From Cristatella mucedo (Eukaryota > Bryozoa > Phylactolaemata > Cristatellidae), in contig WPIO01000042.1 in the NCBI GenBank assembly GCA_009760855.2, positions 2,466,001-2,530,000 of the forward strand: DNA of 64,000 bases, written 5' to 3'. The notes beneath the pieces were generated by a model that saw nothing but the letters and a program-made list of their open reading frames with translations, was not told where the DNA came from and ran no database searches. Shown piece by piece: positions 13,282 through 26,439 of the stretch. A program made the position numbers and the translations under genes. The stretch's first letter is position 1. Each line of letters opens with the position of its first letter.

Positions 13282-13925
13282 GTAACTCTACAAAGCCACA
13301 AAGACTGCATGAGTGTTACGCAGAAGAGTTTTGTGCAGCGCACTCATAGCCAAAGCGGCTTTCGGTACACATTTGGTAGCCAACAGACTTCATCTCACGC
13401 AACAAAGAGAAAGTGGAAAGCATAGCAGGGTCAGGAGAGCAATTGAGGTAGTGAGTAGCATGGAAGTAGCAGCTCAGGACTGCAGAAAAGGATGAGCCAT
13501 AGTCGGCAGCAGGAGAGTAATTGTTGTTGCGTAAGAATTGTGGAATCGAGTTCCACAGTTTAGGACATGCAGAGCTAAAGCTTTTGCCGCCAACGGTCTT
13601 TAAGCAGAGGAATGGAACAGCTAATTTTATTGTCCATACAGGATCTGAGGGCGCAAAGAGGCTGAAACCGGTGCAGCAGTTCAGCTAGATACGAAGGAGT
13701 CAAGCCGTGGCGTGCCTTGTGGGTCAGCATAAGAACTTTGCTCTGTATCCATTGCTCAATTGGCATCCATCCTAGCTCTTTTAGCAAAGGACACACGTGC
13801 TCAAACCTCGGGGACTTGAAGACCAGCCTTGCAGCCATAGTCATAGTCAGCTGCAGTGGCCTAGTTGCTTTGTTTGGCAGCCCAGCCAAAAGGGAATTAC
13901 AATGATCAAGCCGAGACAGAACTTA
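13282..13925 (-). mobile_element. LINE family B 3' fragment
   Basis: The minus-strand frame 13889-13575 encodes the C-terminal part of a CR1/L2-like reverse transcriptase ORF, with segments such as ARLVFKSPRFEH, LLKELGWMPI and THKARHGLTPSYLAELL. The region 13570-13282 continues into the 3' end, where GTGTTACGC and the CTTTGTGGC-like terminus match the plus-strand copy at 34430-34870. It is 5'-truncated. Confidence 0.88.
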
Positions 13926-14125
13926 GGAACGTTTTTTCTTCTGATCCAAAGCCCGTTGTGCCATGCAGAGCAGGCGCTTTTGCTCGAGGCAGCTTTTGTC
14001 GTTGTCGTCTGCTCTCGGACCGCACGAGCTTTGAGGTTGGATGTCTTTCCCAAGGACTGTCGGTTATGTGGGCACTGCACCTGCTGCCACCGCTCTGTGC
14101 TCACGCAGGCCGCCTGCCTCGTCCG

Positions 14126-14184
14126 TGTGTGTGCGTGTGTGTGTGTATGTGTGTGTGTGTGTGTGCGTGCGTGCGTGTGTGTGC
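14126..14184. repeat. (GT)n microsatellite
   Basis: A GT run with GC interruptions. Frames across it are repeat translation. Confidence 0.95.
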
Positions 14185-15574
14185 ACCCAATTGCGCCCAG
14201 CCTCAGGCAGAAGAATCGTGTGCGCCTGGTCAGCACCCAGCTGCTACTGCTGCTTGTGAGCTGCCAACTCGTAACGTGCAGCCTGCTGCAAGGGCTGGGC
14301 AAAGGCCGAGACGCACGTCAAAACTAGCAGCAGCTGCCGACAGTTGCATCTTGCTTGCTGGCTGGGGGTCGGTCGATACGCAGAGCCGTGCAGAGGCGCA
14401 TGGCCGCTGCCTCTCGGCCGAAGGCAAATGCCAACCCGACTGTCGGAGCTGGCCGAGGCAGGGGCTGGTAGGTGTGAGAGAGTGGGCGCACGATGATGGA
14501 AAGGTTGAACGCTGGCAATAGGCGATTTCTACTCGGCCTTTGCTGCCGCCGCCGCGGGCATGTCGGCCAGCCGCTGCTGCTAAAGGTACGCGCCGCACGC
14601 GTGGGTGCTGCCGCCTCCTCCTCTGCCTACATTATTGCTGAGCTGGTTCTCCTGAGCGCTGCTTGCTGTTTGTGCTTCATCGTCGTTGCCCTGCCTTTTA
14701 CCGATATCCGCTCGGCATCCTGCACTCCAAGCTGGCCGACCCGAAACCGCTGGCCGGAATCGTTCGACTGCACTTCGTATGGCTGAGGAAAATTCTTTCA
14801 CGATTCCCGTAAGATCGATCGTCCTGGTTGCATTGCTCTTCTCGTTGTGGTCGAGAGAGAAACTGACTGAAGTGTCACGTCGGTTGACCAGGTCGGTGAC
14901 TACCGGGCAGTTCTTCTGCTGGATTGCCTTTCTGTGGCAACTGCTGCCCTCCCCCCCTGCAGTGATTAGGCAGGTAACCTTTTCTCAAGCAAACACATAG
15001 TCTTCGTATCTGGGAAGGCTGTACTGCTGGGTTAGCTAGCCGGCATCGAGAGTGAGGTGTGCTGTGTGTGGGGGCCCACTATACTTGCTCTGATCGTTGA
15101 CTGCCTTAGGCATGCAGTTGCCTTAGGGGAGGGAGGGAGGGGGGGGGGGGAGAAATGCACAGGTGCCAACATTGTATAATTGAAAGACAGACCCATTAGC
15201 CTGGACTTGAACCAGGCTTGAACCAGGGGCAGCCGTAATGTATCACACGGTAAATATGCAATTATTCAATTCCTAACAAAACTGGATGTGCATTAGCAGA
15301 GCAAGTAAACGATGTAAGGGATATCACACTGCATTGTGGCTGCATACCTCGGCAGTAGGAAGTGTAGTACCTACAAACATGCAGCTGCACCGAACCTGAC
15401 CGAGGTCTTTCAATGGCCCCAACCGGTTTCAAGAATTTACCGACTCTGGAGCTAGCATATTATATAGATCAGTGACCTACACTAGCATTCAGGGGTTTTG
15501 CCGAGCTTGGCCGCCTGTAGCTATGGTCGATATATCTCAGTCGGTAGCCATGGGAACTACTGTAAATTAATGTT
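14185..15574. other. No recognised gene; G-run at 15126-15150
   Basis: The portion up to about 14800 is moderately GC-rich with overlapping frames on both strands, none recognisable. At 15126-15150 there are four closely spaced G-runs, the last of at least ten G, which could form a G-quadruplex. Confidence 0.4.
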
Positions 15575-15600
15575 GAATATATATATATATATATATATAC
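15575..15600. repeat. (AT)n microsatellite
   Basis: A pure AT run followed by further TA-rich sequence to about 15632. Confidence 0.95.
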
Positions 15601-16344
15601 GTATATATTAGTTTTGTATATGTATATTATATGTGTTCTGCTCTTTGTCAATCAAGAAGCAATATTTTGGTTCCATAGCATATTGCTCTGGAGGCCTTCT
15701 TAGCACAGAATCCTGAAACCCGGAAGTAGGGTGTTGTGTTGATGCCCCTTAGCAACCGGATAACTCCGGTATCAATGGCTAGGTTTTCGGTTCTGGATTT
15801 CGGTGGCTGGGCCGGATATATTAATCAGCTCATACATGAGCGTGCTACAGTATATTACTGCAAACAAAATCAGCTAGCTTAGCAGGTCTGTAGGTTTATC
15901 CCATGCATATGGCCTCCATCAGTCGTGTACATTTGCAGACGTTTAGCTTCTGTTGGAAGATGTGACATATTCTGGATGGGCTAGCACTCTTGGGAGATTA
16001 GGAAGTGACCTTGGCCGCAGCCTGCCGGCCCGACATTATTATGTGCTGGCAGTATCGGCTGCTATGGCAAAGGGCAGCGGTCCTATAGACTTTGTGAAGG
16101 GCCTGCTGAAAGTAAGGTCTTTGACCATGCTGGGTAGGCTAGCAACCAAGAGATCGCTCGGAAGGCAGGGATAAGAGAAAAAGCTGTCAGATACAACATT
16201 CGGATAGTGTCCACGCTCGCAGCAGCACTGCCTGCGCCTGGACGCCGCCGTCGGGCTTCTAGCGCTCTGGGCTCTGGCTTCTTCTGATGTTGGAGAGAGG
16301 CGTCACAGTGAAAGCCTTCAGGATTCTGTTGTTAAGTACTGTAC
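15601..16344. other. No recognised feature
   Basis: No supportable coding frame or traceable repeat. Composition is AT-richer than in the flanks. Confidence 0.4.
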
Positions 16345-16815
16345 AAGCCCTCTGTAATTGTAGTCCTCATGTAAGTCCTTTGTCTGTAGCACCAAAAAGC
16401 CACAAGGACTAAGACGATGTTATGCAAGAGAGTTTTTCCTTTGAGCACTCGAAGCCCAAGCGGCTTTTGGCATGCATGCATAAGCCAGCCAGAAGACTTC
16501 ATCTCACGCAGTGAAGAGAAAGTGGTAAGCATAGCTTAGTCCGGAGGGCGTTCAGCTTGAGGTATGAAGGAGCCAAGCCGTGGCGGGCCTCGTAGGTCAG
16601 CATAAGAACTTTATTCAGTGTCCTTTAATCAACCGAAATCTGTCGAAGCTCCTTCAGCAAAGGAGACACATGGTCGAACTTGTGAGATTGGTAAACTAAC
16701 CTTGCAGGCATATTTGTCACCAACTACAGTGGCCTAATAGCTTGTTTTGGTAGCCCAGCCAAAATGGAATTGCAGTAATATACGCGAGACAGAAGCCGAG
16801 AACTGAAGTTAGCTG
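16345..16815 (-). mobile_element. LINE family B 3' fragment, diverged
   Basis: This copy parallels the one at 13282-13925. The terminus near 16395 (AAAGCCACAAGGACT), the TTATGCAAGAG segment, the AAGCGGCTTT segment near 16468 and the upstream GCCAAGCCGTGGCG block near 16573 all recur in the same order. Frames are broken. Its 5' end nearly abuts the family A copy starting at 16865 in the opposite orientation. Confidence 0.85.
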
Positions 16816-16864
16816 AAGAAGGATGCTAGTTGAGAAGGTAATAATTAACTATAAATATTAGTTA

Positions 16865-17246
16865 AAAAAACCTTTGGAGACCGTGCCTTTAGTTCGTATG
16901 CTCACAAAGCCTGGAACTCACTCCCGACTCCCGTCACGACATCCCCTGACTTGACCACATTAAAAAAAAACTAAAAACGCACCTATTTATGACAGCATTT
17001 AGTGGGTCCCCGTGATTCGTCCTTTATGTGCTTATGCATGCTGACACTGTTGCACGGTGCCACTAACCACACTTGCATGCTGACCCTGTGCATGTCACCC
17101 CTAGCCATGCTATTCTTGTTGTTTATCAAGCATGATGCCACTCACTATTCGATCGTGTTTCCTTTGCAGCAAATGTAAGCGCCTAGAAAGAGACTGAGTT
17201 CTCTGAGGGCACTTTATCAAGTGTATTATTGTTATTATTATTATGA
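16865..17246 (+). mobile_element. LINE family A 3' fragment
   Basis: Contains the family A C-terminal region (GACCGTGCCTTTAGTTCGTATG, split by small indels), the 3' UTR with GGGTCCCCGTGATTCGTCC, and the standard terminus with an ATTATTGTTATTATT tail. It closely follows the copy at 36650-37040. Confidence 0.9.
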
Positions 17247-17820
17247 CATACAAATTCTCTTGAAACCTAGTACTCGAAGACACTGGGAGCTGATGCAGTT
17301 TTAGTCACTCTGTCGACAAAAGCAAATTCAAGCCATAGCAGGCTGTGGTGTGCGAGCGAGCACAACGTACGCACGTGCTGTGCCAATGCGCACGGCCGTT
17401 CTTCACCCTCTCCGATCCCCTTGTTGGGCACCCATCCGTACAATCGCACTGTGCGCTCTTAGAGGGTCGTCGAGAGGCAATCGAGACCTGCCTTTCGATG
17501 GGCCCGTTACGCTAGGCGGTCGGCTCTCCTTCGCCCCTCCCCAGCATGTACCCAGGCCTGACACTGATTTTCCCGGTGACCGCCTTCAGCTTAGGCCGCC
17601 TCATCCTGCACAGCGGCCATCGATGCTTGCCTGCTGAAGCCTCTTATCGGCTTGCTCTCTTTCTCTCCCAAGCTCTGGCCACCTGTCATCTCCTCATCCT
17701 CGAGCGGGCCAGCCACAGTGCTGCCGAGCGGCCTCTAGTGGTTCTGAGGGGGGGGGAGGGGGAGGGGTTGCCACCAGCAGCAGCTGCTGGTGGTAGTGGG
17801 CTGAGTGTGCAGCAACCCTC
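17247..17820. other. No recognised gene; G-rich run near 17744-17766
   Basis: Unique-looking sequence with a purine-rich G cluster (at least two runs of four or more G) near its right end. Confidence 0.4.
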
Positions 17821-17821
17821 G

Positions 17822-17955
17822 TGCTCTCTGTCTCTGTCTCTGTCTGTCTCTGTCTGTCTGTCTCTATCTGTCTGTCTCTGTCTGTCTGTCTCTGTCTGTC
17901 TGTCTCTGTCTGTCTCTGTCTGTCTGTCTGTCTGTCTCCCTCTCTCTCTCTCTCT
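17822..17955. repeat. (CTGT)/(CT)n tract
   Basis: Mixed CTGT and CTCTGT units ending in a CT run. It reads as Cys/Leu/Ser repeats in several frames and has no coding meaning. Confidence 0.95.
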
Positions 17956-18924
17956 TATCTTAGCTTGAATGCTGCTGCTGCCAACAGTGGCAGTTGCCTC
18001 CCTTCTTAAAAGGTTTCAGAGCCCTCAAGTGTTCCTTGGTTTGCACGATATCTAGCCCAATGTGCCATCCAGCCCCCTCCCACTATTCTGAGCTCAATTA
18101 CCGTGCTGGGATCCTCTGCAAGCTTCAGCAGCAGAAGGAGCAGCTGTTCTTGACCAGTGTACCTATGACTACAGCTGAAAGTAGTCGAGCGACCATTCCT
18201 GGAATCAACAGCCAGTAAATTAACTGTCCAGGGTGTCAGACGGGCAGGTCGGCCACATCCTGCTTCCGGCTCTCTGGCTCTCTGGCTTCTGCCTCTCTTG
18301 GTATGTCTGGGTTGCTCGTGGATGCACCAGAAGCTTCGTTAGAAGTGAAGGTCCACCAATGTAAGTGGCCGGTTACAATTAGCCAGCGCTTGCCCCCCCA
18401 CTCTTCAGCTAATCGGCAGGTGCCTACACAACCCTGAAGCTGGGGCAGAGGTGAGTAGTCAGCTGGTGATCGCTTTTGCTTCCTGTCACCGAACTGCCAG
18501 GCAGCAGATTTATGTTGACCTGCCTGTCGGCTGGCTGATGGGGTTTGCTCTTCTCTTCTGTAAGTCGCTGGCGTTTTGCCAATAGTCTTGCTACCGAGAG
18601 GCTTTTAGCTGAGGTTTACGAGGGTGCTACTATGAGGAAGGCGATGCAAGGCACCTCGAGGCAAGGTACCGAGAGGCTGAGCTTTCCGCTTGTGCAGTTA
18701 TGTCGCTCGAAGGACAGTATCCTGGTGGGAGGGTGGGGGCGACAGAAGGGTTTGCTTCACTGGGATAAGTCACTTGGTCAGTACACAGTCGATAGCTTCA
18801 GGAGCATGACGTGATCAGGTTAGTGTTCCCTCTCACCTTCGTTGGATGGCATCTTGTGGGTGGCGCCATCGCCGTTCGATCGACAGCTAGCTTGCTCGTG
18901 TGGTAAACTAAATGTAAATTGAGG
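17956..18924. other. No recognised feature
   Basis: Short frames only and no traceable repeat. Confidence 0.4.
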
Positions 18925-19030
18925 TCGGCTGATTTAGCAGCCTTAACTAGCTGCAGAAGAGAACCTCTCCTTGGTATTTATTGTGTGTAATGAAGGATCC
19001 CCCTGCAGCAAGACTCCCACGACCCGAGTC
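18925..19030 (-). mobile_element. SINE1 fragment (tRNA-derived), degraded
   Basis: GGCTGATTTAGCAGCC followed by a GCAGAAGAG block and a TAATGAAGGATC-like block match, in order, the minus-strand SINE1 copies at 25645 and 30345. The tRNA-like head is lost or unrecognisable. Confidence 0.6.
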
Positions 19031-19227
19031 GAAACTTGACTGAGACTTTGTGATGCTGCTTCCAGCTGTAGTGAGATAAACTGCCAAGCCTTGATTCCGG
19101 GGTCGAGATCAAAGTCTCTTAAGATCAGAGCTCGGCGTTTTCAGACATGAATCTGGCACCCCTTGCTCGATGTGATTCCCAATCGTATCATTAATCGCCA
19201 GCTGACGACCGAACAATCTGCCGCGCA

Positions 19228-19290
19228 TGTGTATGTGTGTGTGTGTGTGCACGTGCGAGCGAGCATGTGTGTTTGCGTGCACACGTGTGT
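19228..19290. repeat. Degenerate (GT)n
   Basis: GT-rich tract with frequent GC and CA interruptions. Confidence 0.85.
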
Positions 19291-21361
19291 GTGCCTTACT
19301 TGTCACCAGCATTTTGCTATGATATCATCGTCCCTGTCTCGCGCAAGCTGAAGTCACCCGCTGACCGACTTCTGTGAATTCACCCATAAGGCAGGCGATG
19401 CAGATCGAAGTGCCGCTCTCCCAAGAGCATCTTGGTTTTTACATTTTGAGTAGGATGCCTCCCACACGGCCTTCGGGCATCAGCCTAACAAGAACTCATT
19501 TGCCTCTCGAGAAAATCAATGCAGCTACCAATGCAAACTGCTGTGCTAGCCCGGCTTCTCATTTTCCTTGCTTCCCAGTGTTGGTCTCAGAGTCTGTCCT
19601 CAAGAAAGACTCTGAGTGTTCCGTGCTCGGAAAGTGTTTGCCCCCAGCCGCTGCTTGCTGTGCCGGATGCTTGTGTGCTGCTGCTGATGCTTGTGTGCTG
19701 GCTTACTCCCAGCGCTGGTCTTAGCAAGCAACTGCACGTGCTGCCACTGCTTTTGTGGCTAGCAGCGGCTACAGCTGCAGGTGAGCATGTAGCAGTGAAG
19801 CCGAGTAGCAGCGTAGCCCTACCACGTTGCTGCCAATACTGTCCGTGACAGTGTAACTAGAAATGATAAACGGTTGGGGTAGATGTAGCAGATCGCCAGA
19901 AGCACACGAGTCTCACCGTAGCCATAGATAGGAACCCCAGTGGCTAGACACACTAGCTTGGAGTGCAAAGGATGAAATGATAGCGCAGAGCTCGGTTTTT
20001 TAAGCCACTGATTACCGGGACTGTTTATTTTAAGCAGCCCGATTTTTAAAACACCTATTGTGCGTGATGTTATCGCTGCCTTGGCAACATGCAGTGTTCA
20101 TCCATGGCAGTATCAGATCAAAGTTGCCACTGAAGGATTGATCCACCGTAACACTTGACGACTTGCGATCACCTTAGCCAGCCTAGTCCAACAGAGCCAG
20201 TTCCAGTGCCGATTCGATCTATTGCCAGGCAGCCACCAAAGCAGTTTGCCAAACACGTAGGCTTATTCACACGTAGGCTTATTCACACGGAGGCTTACAG
20301 TGGTTCTAGCATAGGAGGCCGTCCTGTTGGGACTGAACTCGGTCCCTTGCTCCCGGCCTATCAAAGGTAGAGCAAGCAATATCAAAGGCCGGCTAAGCCA
20401 CATCAAAGGCAGGCCATCGTGCAGCAACCGCTTGCCGACTTTCAATCAAACCACACCTCTCTGCCCTAGTTTCGCAAAACCCACGTACAGTATGCTAACT
20501 ACCAACAGCTCTGAGTGTTTTGTTCCCAGGAGCTTGTGCCACTTTGGTTGGATCGCATGACAGAGTGCTTCCCTGGAATGCCTCGGCAAGAAAGCCTACA
20601 GGATTGTGACAGCCCAATCGTTTGACCTTCAAGCTTCTGCTGCACATGTCAGAAGGCGTGTAGATTGCATGTGATTCATTTCATTCAGATATGTTCTAAT
20701 GCTTTAGACTACCACCTCCCCAATACGTCCAATGCACTGTTGGCTTTAAGTGCTAGAGAGGCTAATGATCTGTTGGTCCTGGTTGCTGGCCAGCAAAGAC
20801 AGCACTGTTCCCCCTGTCATTTGAATGTGTCACGGCACTGTTGCTACTCGTCGATTCTAGGCTTTGTCGACATCAGCCGTGTAAACAGTAAACAGAATCC
20901 GAACTGACCCTGCACTGCCGACGGCTCAACGCACCATCATCATCGTCATCATCGGAATGCCGGCTAGAGCTGGCGCAATCAGTGTGCAAGCTAGCACATC
21001 TGCTTAGGTACTTCGACCTGTCAGTGCTTGTGTGCAACATTGGCACCGACATTGGCTGTGGGCTTGGTAGAATCTCTTGGTAAAATCTGGCTGCCATTTG
21101 CGCTGACCTTTGTCTTGTGTCAAAGCAAGCTGCTCAGCCAGCTTGGAGAATGCTGTAGTGGGCTGATCGAGAGTGGCTGTAGCTTGTGCTCGACTGCTCG
21201 CAGTTAGGCCACGTGACAAATGGCTGTCGGGTCGTGCGCAATTGTGCCACTCTAGACAGGGGCAGGCTAGACACGACCTCTGGGGTTTCCCACCTTTCGG
21301 GTGTGATGCAGCAAGAAATGCCTTTTTTGCGACCGTTTGCATGGTGTTTGGCTGTTCTGCG

Positions 21362-21362
<1 letters not shown>
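19291..21362. other. No recognised gene
   Basis: Short overlapping frames only. A 16-17 bp direct tandem (GTAGGCTTATTCACAC twice) lies near 20258-20291. An ATCAAAGGC-type motif recurs three times near 20350-20410. Confidence 0.45.
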
Positions 21363-21415
<53 letters not shown>

Positions 21416-21452
21416 CATATACATGTGCACACACACACACACACACACACAA
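21363..21452. repeat. (CA)n microsatellite
   Basis: Two CA runs separated by a short GACACGCATATACATGTG segment. Confidence 0.97.
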
Positions 21453-22940
21453 ACATACACACGTCAAGTCCATGTTAGTTCAAATAGCCAAGTCGGCATG
21501 CAGCTTTGCTCAGTTTTGTGCCCACTTCCACCGCAGCTCTGCTCTCCTCTGCCTCTGCCTGCCCACCTCTGCCTGCCCTCCGTGCTCGTAGCTGCCACTC
21601 AAGCAATAGTAGATAGAGACAGGCAGTCAGTAGCCATTTTCCTGCCTTCAAAGCTACTATTGTGTGCCGACATGTTGGGCATAGTCGGATGGTTAACTCC
21701 GAGATTTTGTTTTGAATCATGCTGAGGTACCACTGATTGCTCTGTGGCTGGAGTAGCTGCTCTGGATTGACAGATCGGCTTTTGTCAGATTTTGTCTGAT
21801 GGGGATGTGACCACTCGAACACATAAATAGTGGCCGACCCAGAACCTTCTACCCACTTCCTTAAGAGAGGGCAGTCGAGCACGACTGCAATGCTGAGCAT
21901 ATTTCAACGAGAAAACCTGCCAAAGCGAATCATGTATAATAGTGATAAGCTAACGAACGTCGAAAAATGTGTGGTTCTTTTAGGGTTGTAGCAAGTATAT
22001 TTGCAGCTCACTATTGACTATATTGAGCTGGTTGGGCTCTTCGGCATATCTTCGTCTTCAAATCCTTTCAGGATTCACAGAACGATCGATATGATTTACC
22101 ATTTGCCTGCTTCCAGAGCATTGGCTGGTGACGGCTGAGTAAATGTGATCCTACTATCCATACACTACACTTGGTTAAAGATGCAGGCAGCCTGGGGGGT
22201 AGGCATTGGCAGAGCCAGAGAGTGGGTAGGAAATTACTCTACTAGAAGTGAGGGCAGAGACACGTGGCCTGCCCCCCTCTGCTATGTCGGGTAGGAACAG
22301 GAGCCGGGTCAGGGGCATTCTACCTGGGACAGTGCGCAGTTTTTATTTTGTAGGTCCACATAATTTTAAGAGTAAATACCGAATTAACACTATTATTGTG
22401 GGCTATTAATTGTCATAACTTGCCGTCTTGTGCCACCTACATGATAATCCTGGCTCCCTTCCCATATAGGCAATCTGCCAGCTGGGGGCCTCTCTCGCTA
22501 TTGCTTACACTTTATAGAACCTCAGACTCCTGCTCTGCTGTTAATTTGCCATCAAGCAAAGTATTTTCAGTCAAGAAATATTAGTCTTAAAAGTGTTGCA
22601 ACTTGATTGCTTTTGGAGCATATTCGACTATTAAAAACTCGCTGTCCCTTTTGTATTTCTCATTTTCGTTTCAGTACAGCATATAGCCTCAGATTTATAT
22701 ACATCGACCGAGCAGGAAGCTGCTTCTTTTGCCACTGCAAAGCTCTTCTCAGGCTGCACACTGCAGACTTAAGACACGTAGAGAAGACAGTTTATGCGGT
22801 CACTCTGCCAATAGCATGAGGCAACTGCTTATGTTCCTCGATTCAGGCTAGTGATGGTTGTGATCCCGATTTCAGATAAATGAAGATGTGGTATTTGCCA
22901 GAGAAAAAGACTGGGTCTTACTTTAGTTTGTACTCCAAAA
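21453..22940. other. No recognised feature
   Basis: No supportable gene and no traceable repeat. Confidence 0.4.
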
Positions 22941-22945
22941 GACAC

Positions 22946-23361
22946 AAGGGCTTATTTTCAGGGTCTGTTATGTTTTTTCATACACACAGGAATCGATGGC
23001 TGATGTGACTAATATACAACTTTTTCTAGTTCATAATCTAGTAAGTTTGTTATTGCACGTGTGTTTTAGTGTTTTGAAATACTGCCCATGATAGCCATCA
23101 TATATATAAATGTACCAAGTTTTCATCCAATGTAGATCTATACATATTAAGTTTCTTAGTTTTCGTGATACCACTGGGATTTCTGCCAAGTTCCATATTG
23201 ACTGCTTCATTCTTTTGCTATCAGCACGGCTTTATGTAACTGCCAAGTGGATAATCCAGCTTTGCTGGAGCTTATTTTTCGGGTAAGGCTTATATTGCAA
23301 ATATCCTGAAACATCCAGCTAGGGTTTATTTTCCAGTTACGTCTCATTTTCTGGGAAACAC
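22946..23361. repeat. GGGCTTATTTTC-type repeat motifs
   Basis: AGGGCTTATTTTCAGGG occurs at 22946-22963. A cluster at 23268-23361 then has GAGCTTATTTTTCGGGT, AAGGCTTATATT, AGGGTTTATTTTCC and GTCTCATTTTCTGGG in succession. I recall similar GGGCTTATTTTCGGGG arrays from dispersed repeats in other animals, but cannot name the family with confidence. Confidence 0.5.
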
Positions 23362-25067
23362 GTGGCGGAAGGACCCCTGGAGCACGATTCTTGCCACTGC
23401 TGTCCCATATCTGGGTCTTGATGTTCTGGACATCGCTGAGCATAATCAATCTAAGAAAAGGGAAGGCAGTGCAGAGGATATATATGTACGAAGTATTCCG
23501 AGTGTTCAGCAGTGTTTTGGAAGTGTAATTTTCCATTTGGAACACCTGCATCGTTAACGATTGCCCAAAGGCAGGCAGGTCGGAGGCCAGCGCACGCTGC
23601 CTGGCCTCTTTCAAGTGCTCCAGACAGCGCCAGCTGCCACTCTTCAGCGCACCAGGATTCCCGTGAGCAAAGCTTGCTTTGTGCACCTAGTGCTGAATGA
23701 CTGCAGCAAAGTTGTGGCTACAGCTACACTAGGGTGTTAAGGCCAAAACACGAGAGAGTCTGCTGAGTGGGTCATTTCGTCAGACTTTTTAATACCAGTG
23801 TTACATAGCTCATTGTAAAACATTTTCTGCTACTCCGGTAGAGCCTAAAAGTTTAATTTCCCAGCATTCATCCGGCGGCGTCCGAACTCACCAGACTCCG
23901 GCTGATGGACTGGCTTCGACTTCGCGACTTCGTCAGCTTGTACCACCAAAATGCAGCACCAGGGCTCATACTCGGCACCGTGCCAAGACACCAGGGCTCA
24001 CTTGCCATGTGTCACACACTTCACCCTAGCTCCAGTGCAAGCTGGTGGCCGAGAATAACTGCCGTGTCTTTAATATCATGGTGGGCAACCCGGAAGTGGT
24101 GATGCTTTAGTTCTCACCAGGAAGCCGAAGTGGCTTCCAGCTAGCTTTCCCATCATGCACTGTCAAATTGCCTCTAGCTCTGACTCGATTCTTGTCGTCT
24201 GGCGGTGTGCACCTTTCTTTGAGCCACGTCTCCAAATTGGCCACCCTGCCTTTTTTTTAAGGTGGACCAAAAAGGCTGCAGGGGGCCGAACGTGCCGGTT
24301 TTGTGAGAGAACGTCGTATTTTCTTAGTTGGGCTGATATATTTTTTAGAGCGGCTAGGGCAAGTCTTAAGAGACCTGCCGGGCGACACAACTTCAGGCTT
24401 TCAATGTGGACATTTATTTCTTTCTTGACGAGTGCTGCCCTCGGCTTCCTGGTTTGAGGCTGATATAAAAGTAAGGTGTTCACTTTCTCCTCGGACAGGA
24501 CTGATGGGCCATTCAGGCGTCGCCGGTGGCTTCGATGAAGCTTCTTCAGATTGTGGGAGATTGGTTTTCTTTTCTTGATAGGCTAGATAAATCACCAGCC
24601 AGCGATCCTTAAGCAAACATGTTCAGTGTGTCTAAACGAGGACTGAATCTTCATTTTAGACCAAAGCAGCTTCTGGGCGACATACTTTCAGATTTGCGCC
24701 TTCTTCTTGCAGTTCGGGGTGTCTGACAATGCAAGCACACCGGTCCCTTTCTCTCTCCCATTTTTTATATTATTTAGATGGGTTCTGTAGAGCCTTCATG
24801 GGTGATATGCGTGTTCTGCATGCAGAATACGAGCCTGTTTCCCGAGAAGGCAAACATTTTTTTGAGAGAGCTTACTATGTTTTTGTTAAAGTGGGCAGAA
24901 GAGGCCATGCCGATGAGTAAGCAAGCCTTCACCACCTGGGAGCTTATTCGAACCAAGGCCTGGATCAGGAGGCTGATTCATGCTCGAGGCGTCCCGTGCG
25001 GCTTGTGGCCGTTTTCCATCCATTCGAGCAGGATGGAGTAGGAGACAGACAAACAATCGGCCAGGCA
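23362..25067. other. No recognised gene
   Basis: Open frames at 24155-24457 (plus) and 24163-24483 (minus) overlap each other on opposite strands and match no family I know. I see no splice-bounded coding pattern. Confidence 0.4.
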
Positions 25068-25240
<173 letters not shown>

Positions 25241-25378
25241 AACTTATCAAGACAAGTAGAGTGAGAGAGAACAGAGAGACACAGACAGTGACAAGAGACT
25301 GAGACAGATTACAGACGGTGACAAAGACAGGAAGGTTAAAACAGACAATCAGAGAGGGAGAGTCTGGACACATGGTGC

Positions 25379-25522
<144 letters not shown>

Positions 25523-25644
25523 ATGGCTAAAGCCTTGCTGGACCCCTTTGGCCAAGGAATACCAATACCGATCGTTGGTTGTAAAGACCAGCTCTATACC
25601 TAGTAATTGCTTTAATCTAGCACTGCAATTTGGATATTTAAAAA

Positions 25645-25803
25645 AATATTAGCTGATTTAGCAGCCTCATTTGCATAGCTGAAGAAGAGCCTTAGCAGCT
25701 TTCACCACTGCTTGCAGTTGGCAATAAAGAGTCACCCACGGCAGGATTCGAACCCATGACCTCGCCCGTGGAGAGCGAGCACCTTACCTGCTGGGCTATT
25801 ATG
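25645..25803 (-). mobile_element. SINE1 copy (tRNA-derived)
   Basis: Reading the minus strand, the B-box-like GGGTTCGAATCCTG (from about 25757) follows a tRNA-like head. The body then has GTGACTCTTTATTGCC, AAGGCTCTTCTTCAGC and a GGCTGCTAAATCAGCTAATA end with a T-run. This copy lacks the 11-bp hairpin in front of the B box found in other copies. Confidence 0.8.
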
Positions 25804-25849
25804 AATGCATCTGTCAGTATGCTTCAAAACTTCCCAAAATTTTTTCGTA

Positions 25850-26065
25850 GCTGTAGTAATAATAAAATAATAATGGGACAGTTTTATAGCACCTATGAAA
25901 ACTAAGTTTCTTTCTAGGCACTCTACATAGGCTAGAAACGAAACATGTCAATTGGTTAGTGGTAACCTGCAGTGTTAGCGCGCATAAACACACAATTGAA
26001 AAATCAGATGGACCCAGCAAATGGTTTTAGGAACAGGAGCAGGCTATTAGCTTCTTTTAAATATG
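25850..26065 (-). mobile_element. LINE family A 3' fragment
   Basis: Minus-strand terminus GTGCCTAGAAAGAAACTTAG, then CATAGGTGCTATAAAAC and an ATTATTATTTTATT tail. This is the variant ending in GGTGCTATA rather than GCGCTTTATCAAG. Confidence 0.8.
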
Positions 26066-26439
26066 TCAATTGAAATGCGTGCATTTATAAGGCTGCACGT
26101 TGCTCTCGCCTTGCTCCTGTGGGAAAATCCCTGTCTGCATGCTTGGCGTAGCAGCCCTTTTAGCCAGCCCTTGGGCTACTGAAATGGATTCCATGGCTAA
26201 CCAGCCATGCTTTCTCTGCATTGCATGCCCACCCAATGTGATCTGCCCGAAATTTCCGGAGTATCTCGGCGACGTTTGGCAAGTTTCTTTTTGCCTTATG
26301 AGCACGCTGGCAAGTTCATGTTTGCCGACACAAATTAATGGGACACGTTCTTCTCTTTCTCATATTGTTGGCACTGTGTAGGCCGTCAGACCACCTGCTT
26401 TATTACAATGGCCACTGGGTCTTAACTCGGCCTCGCGAT

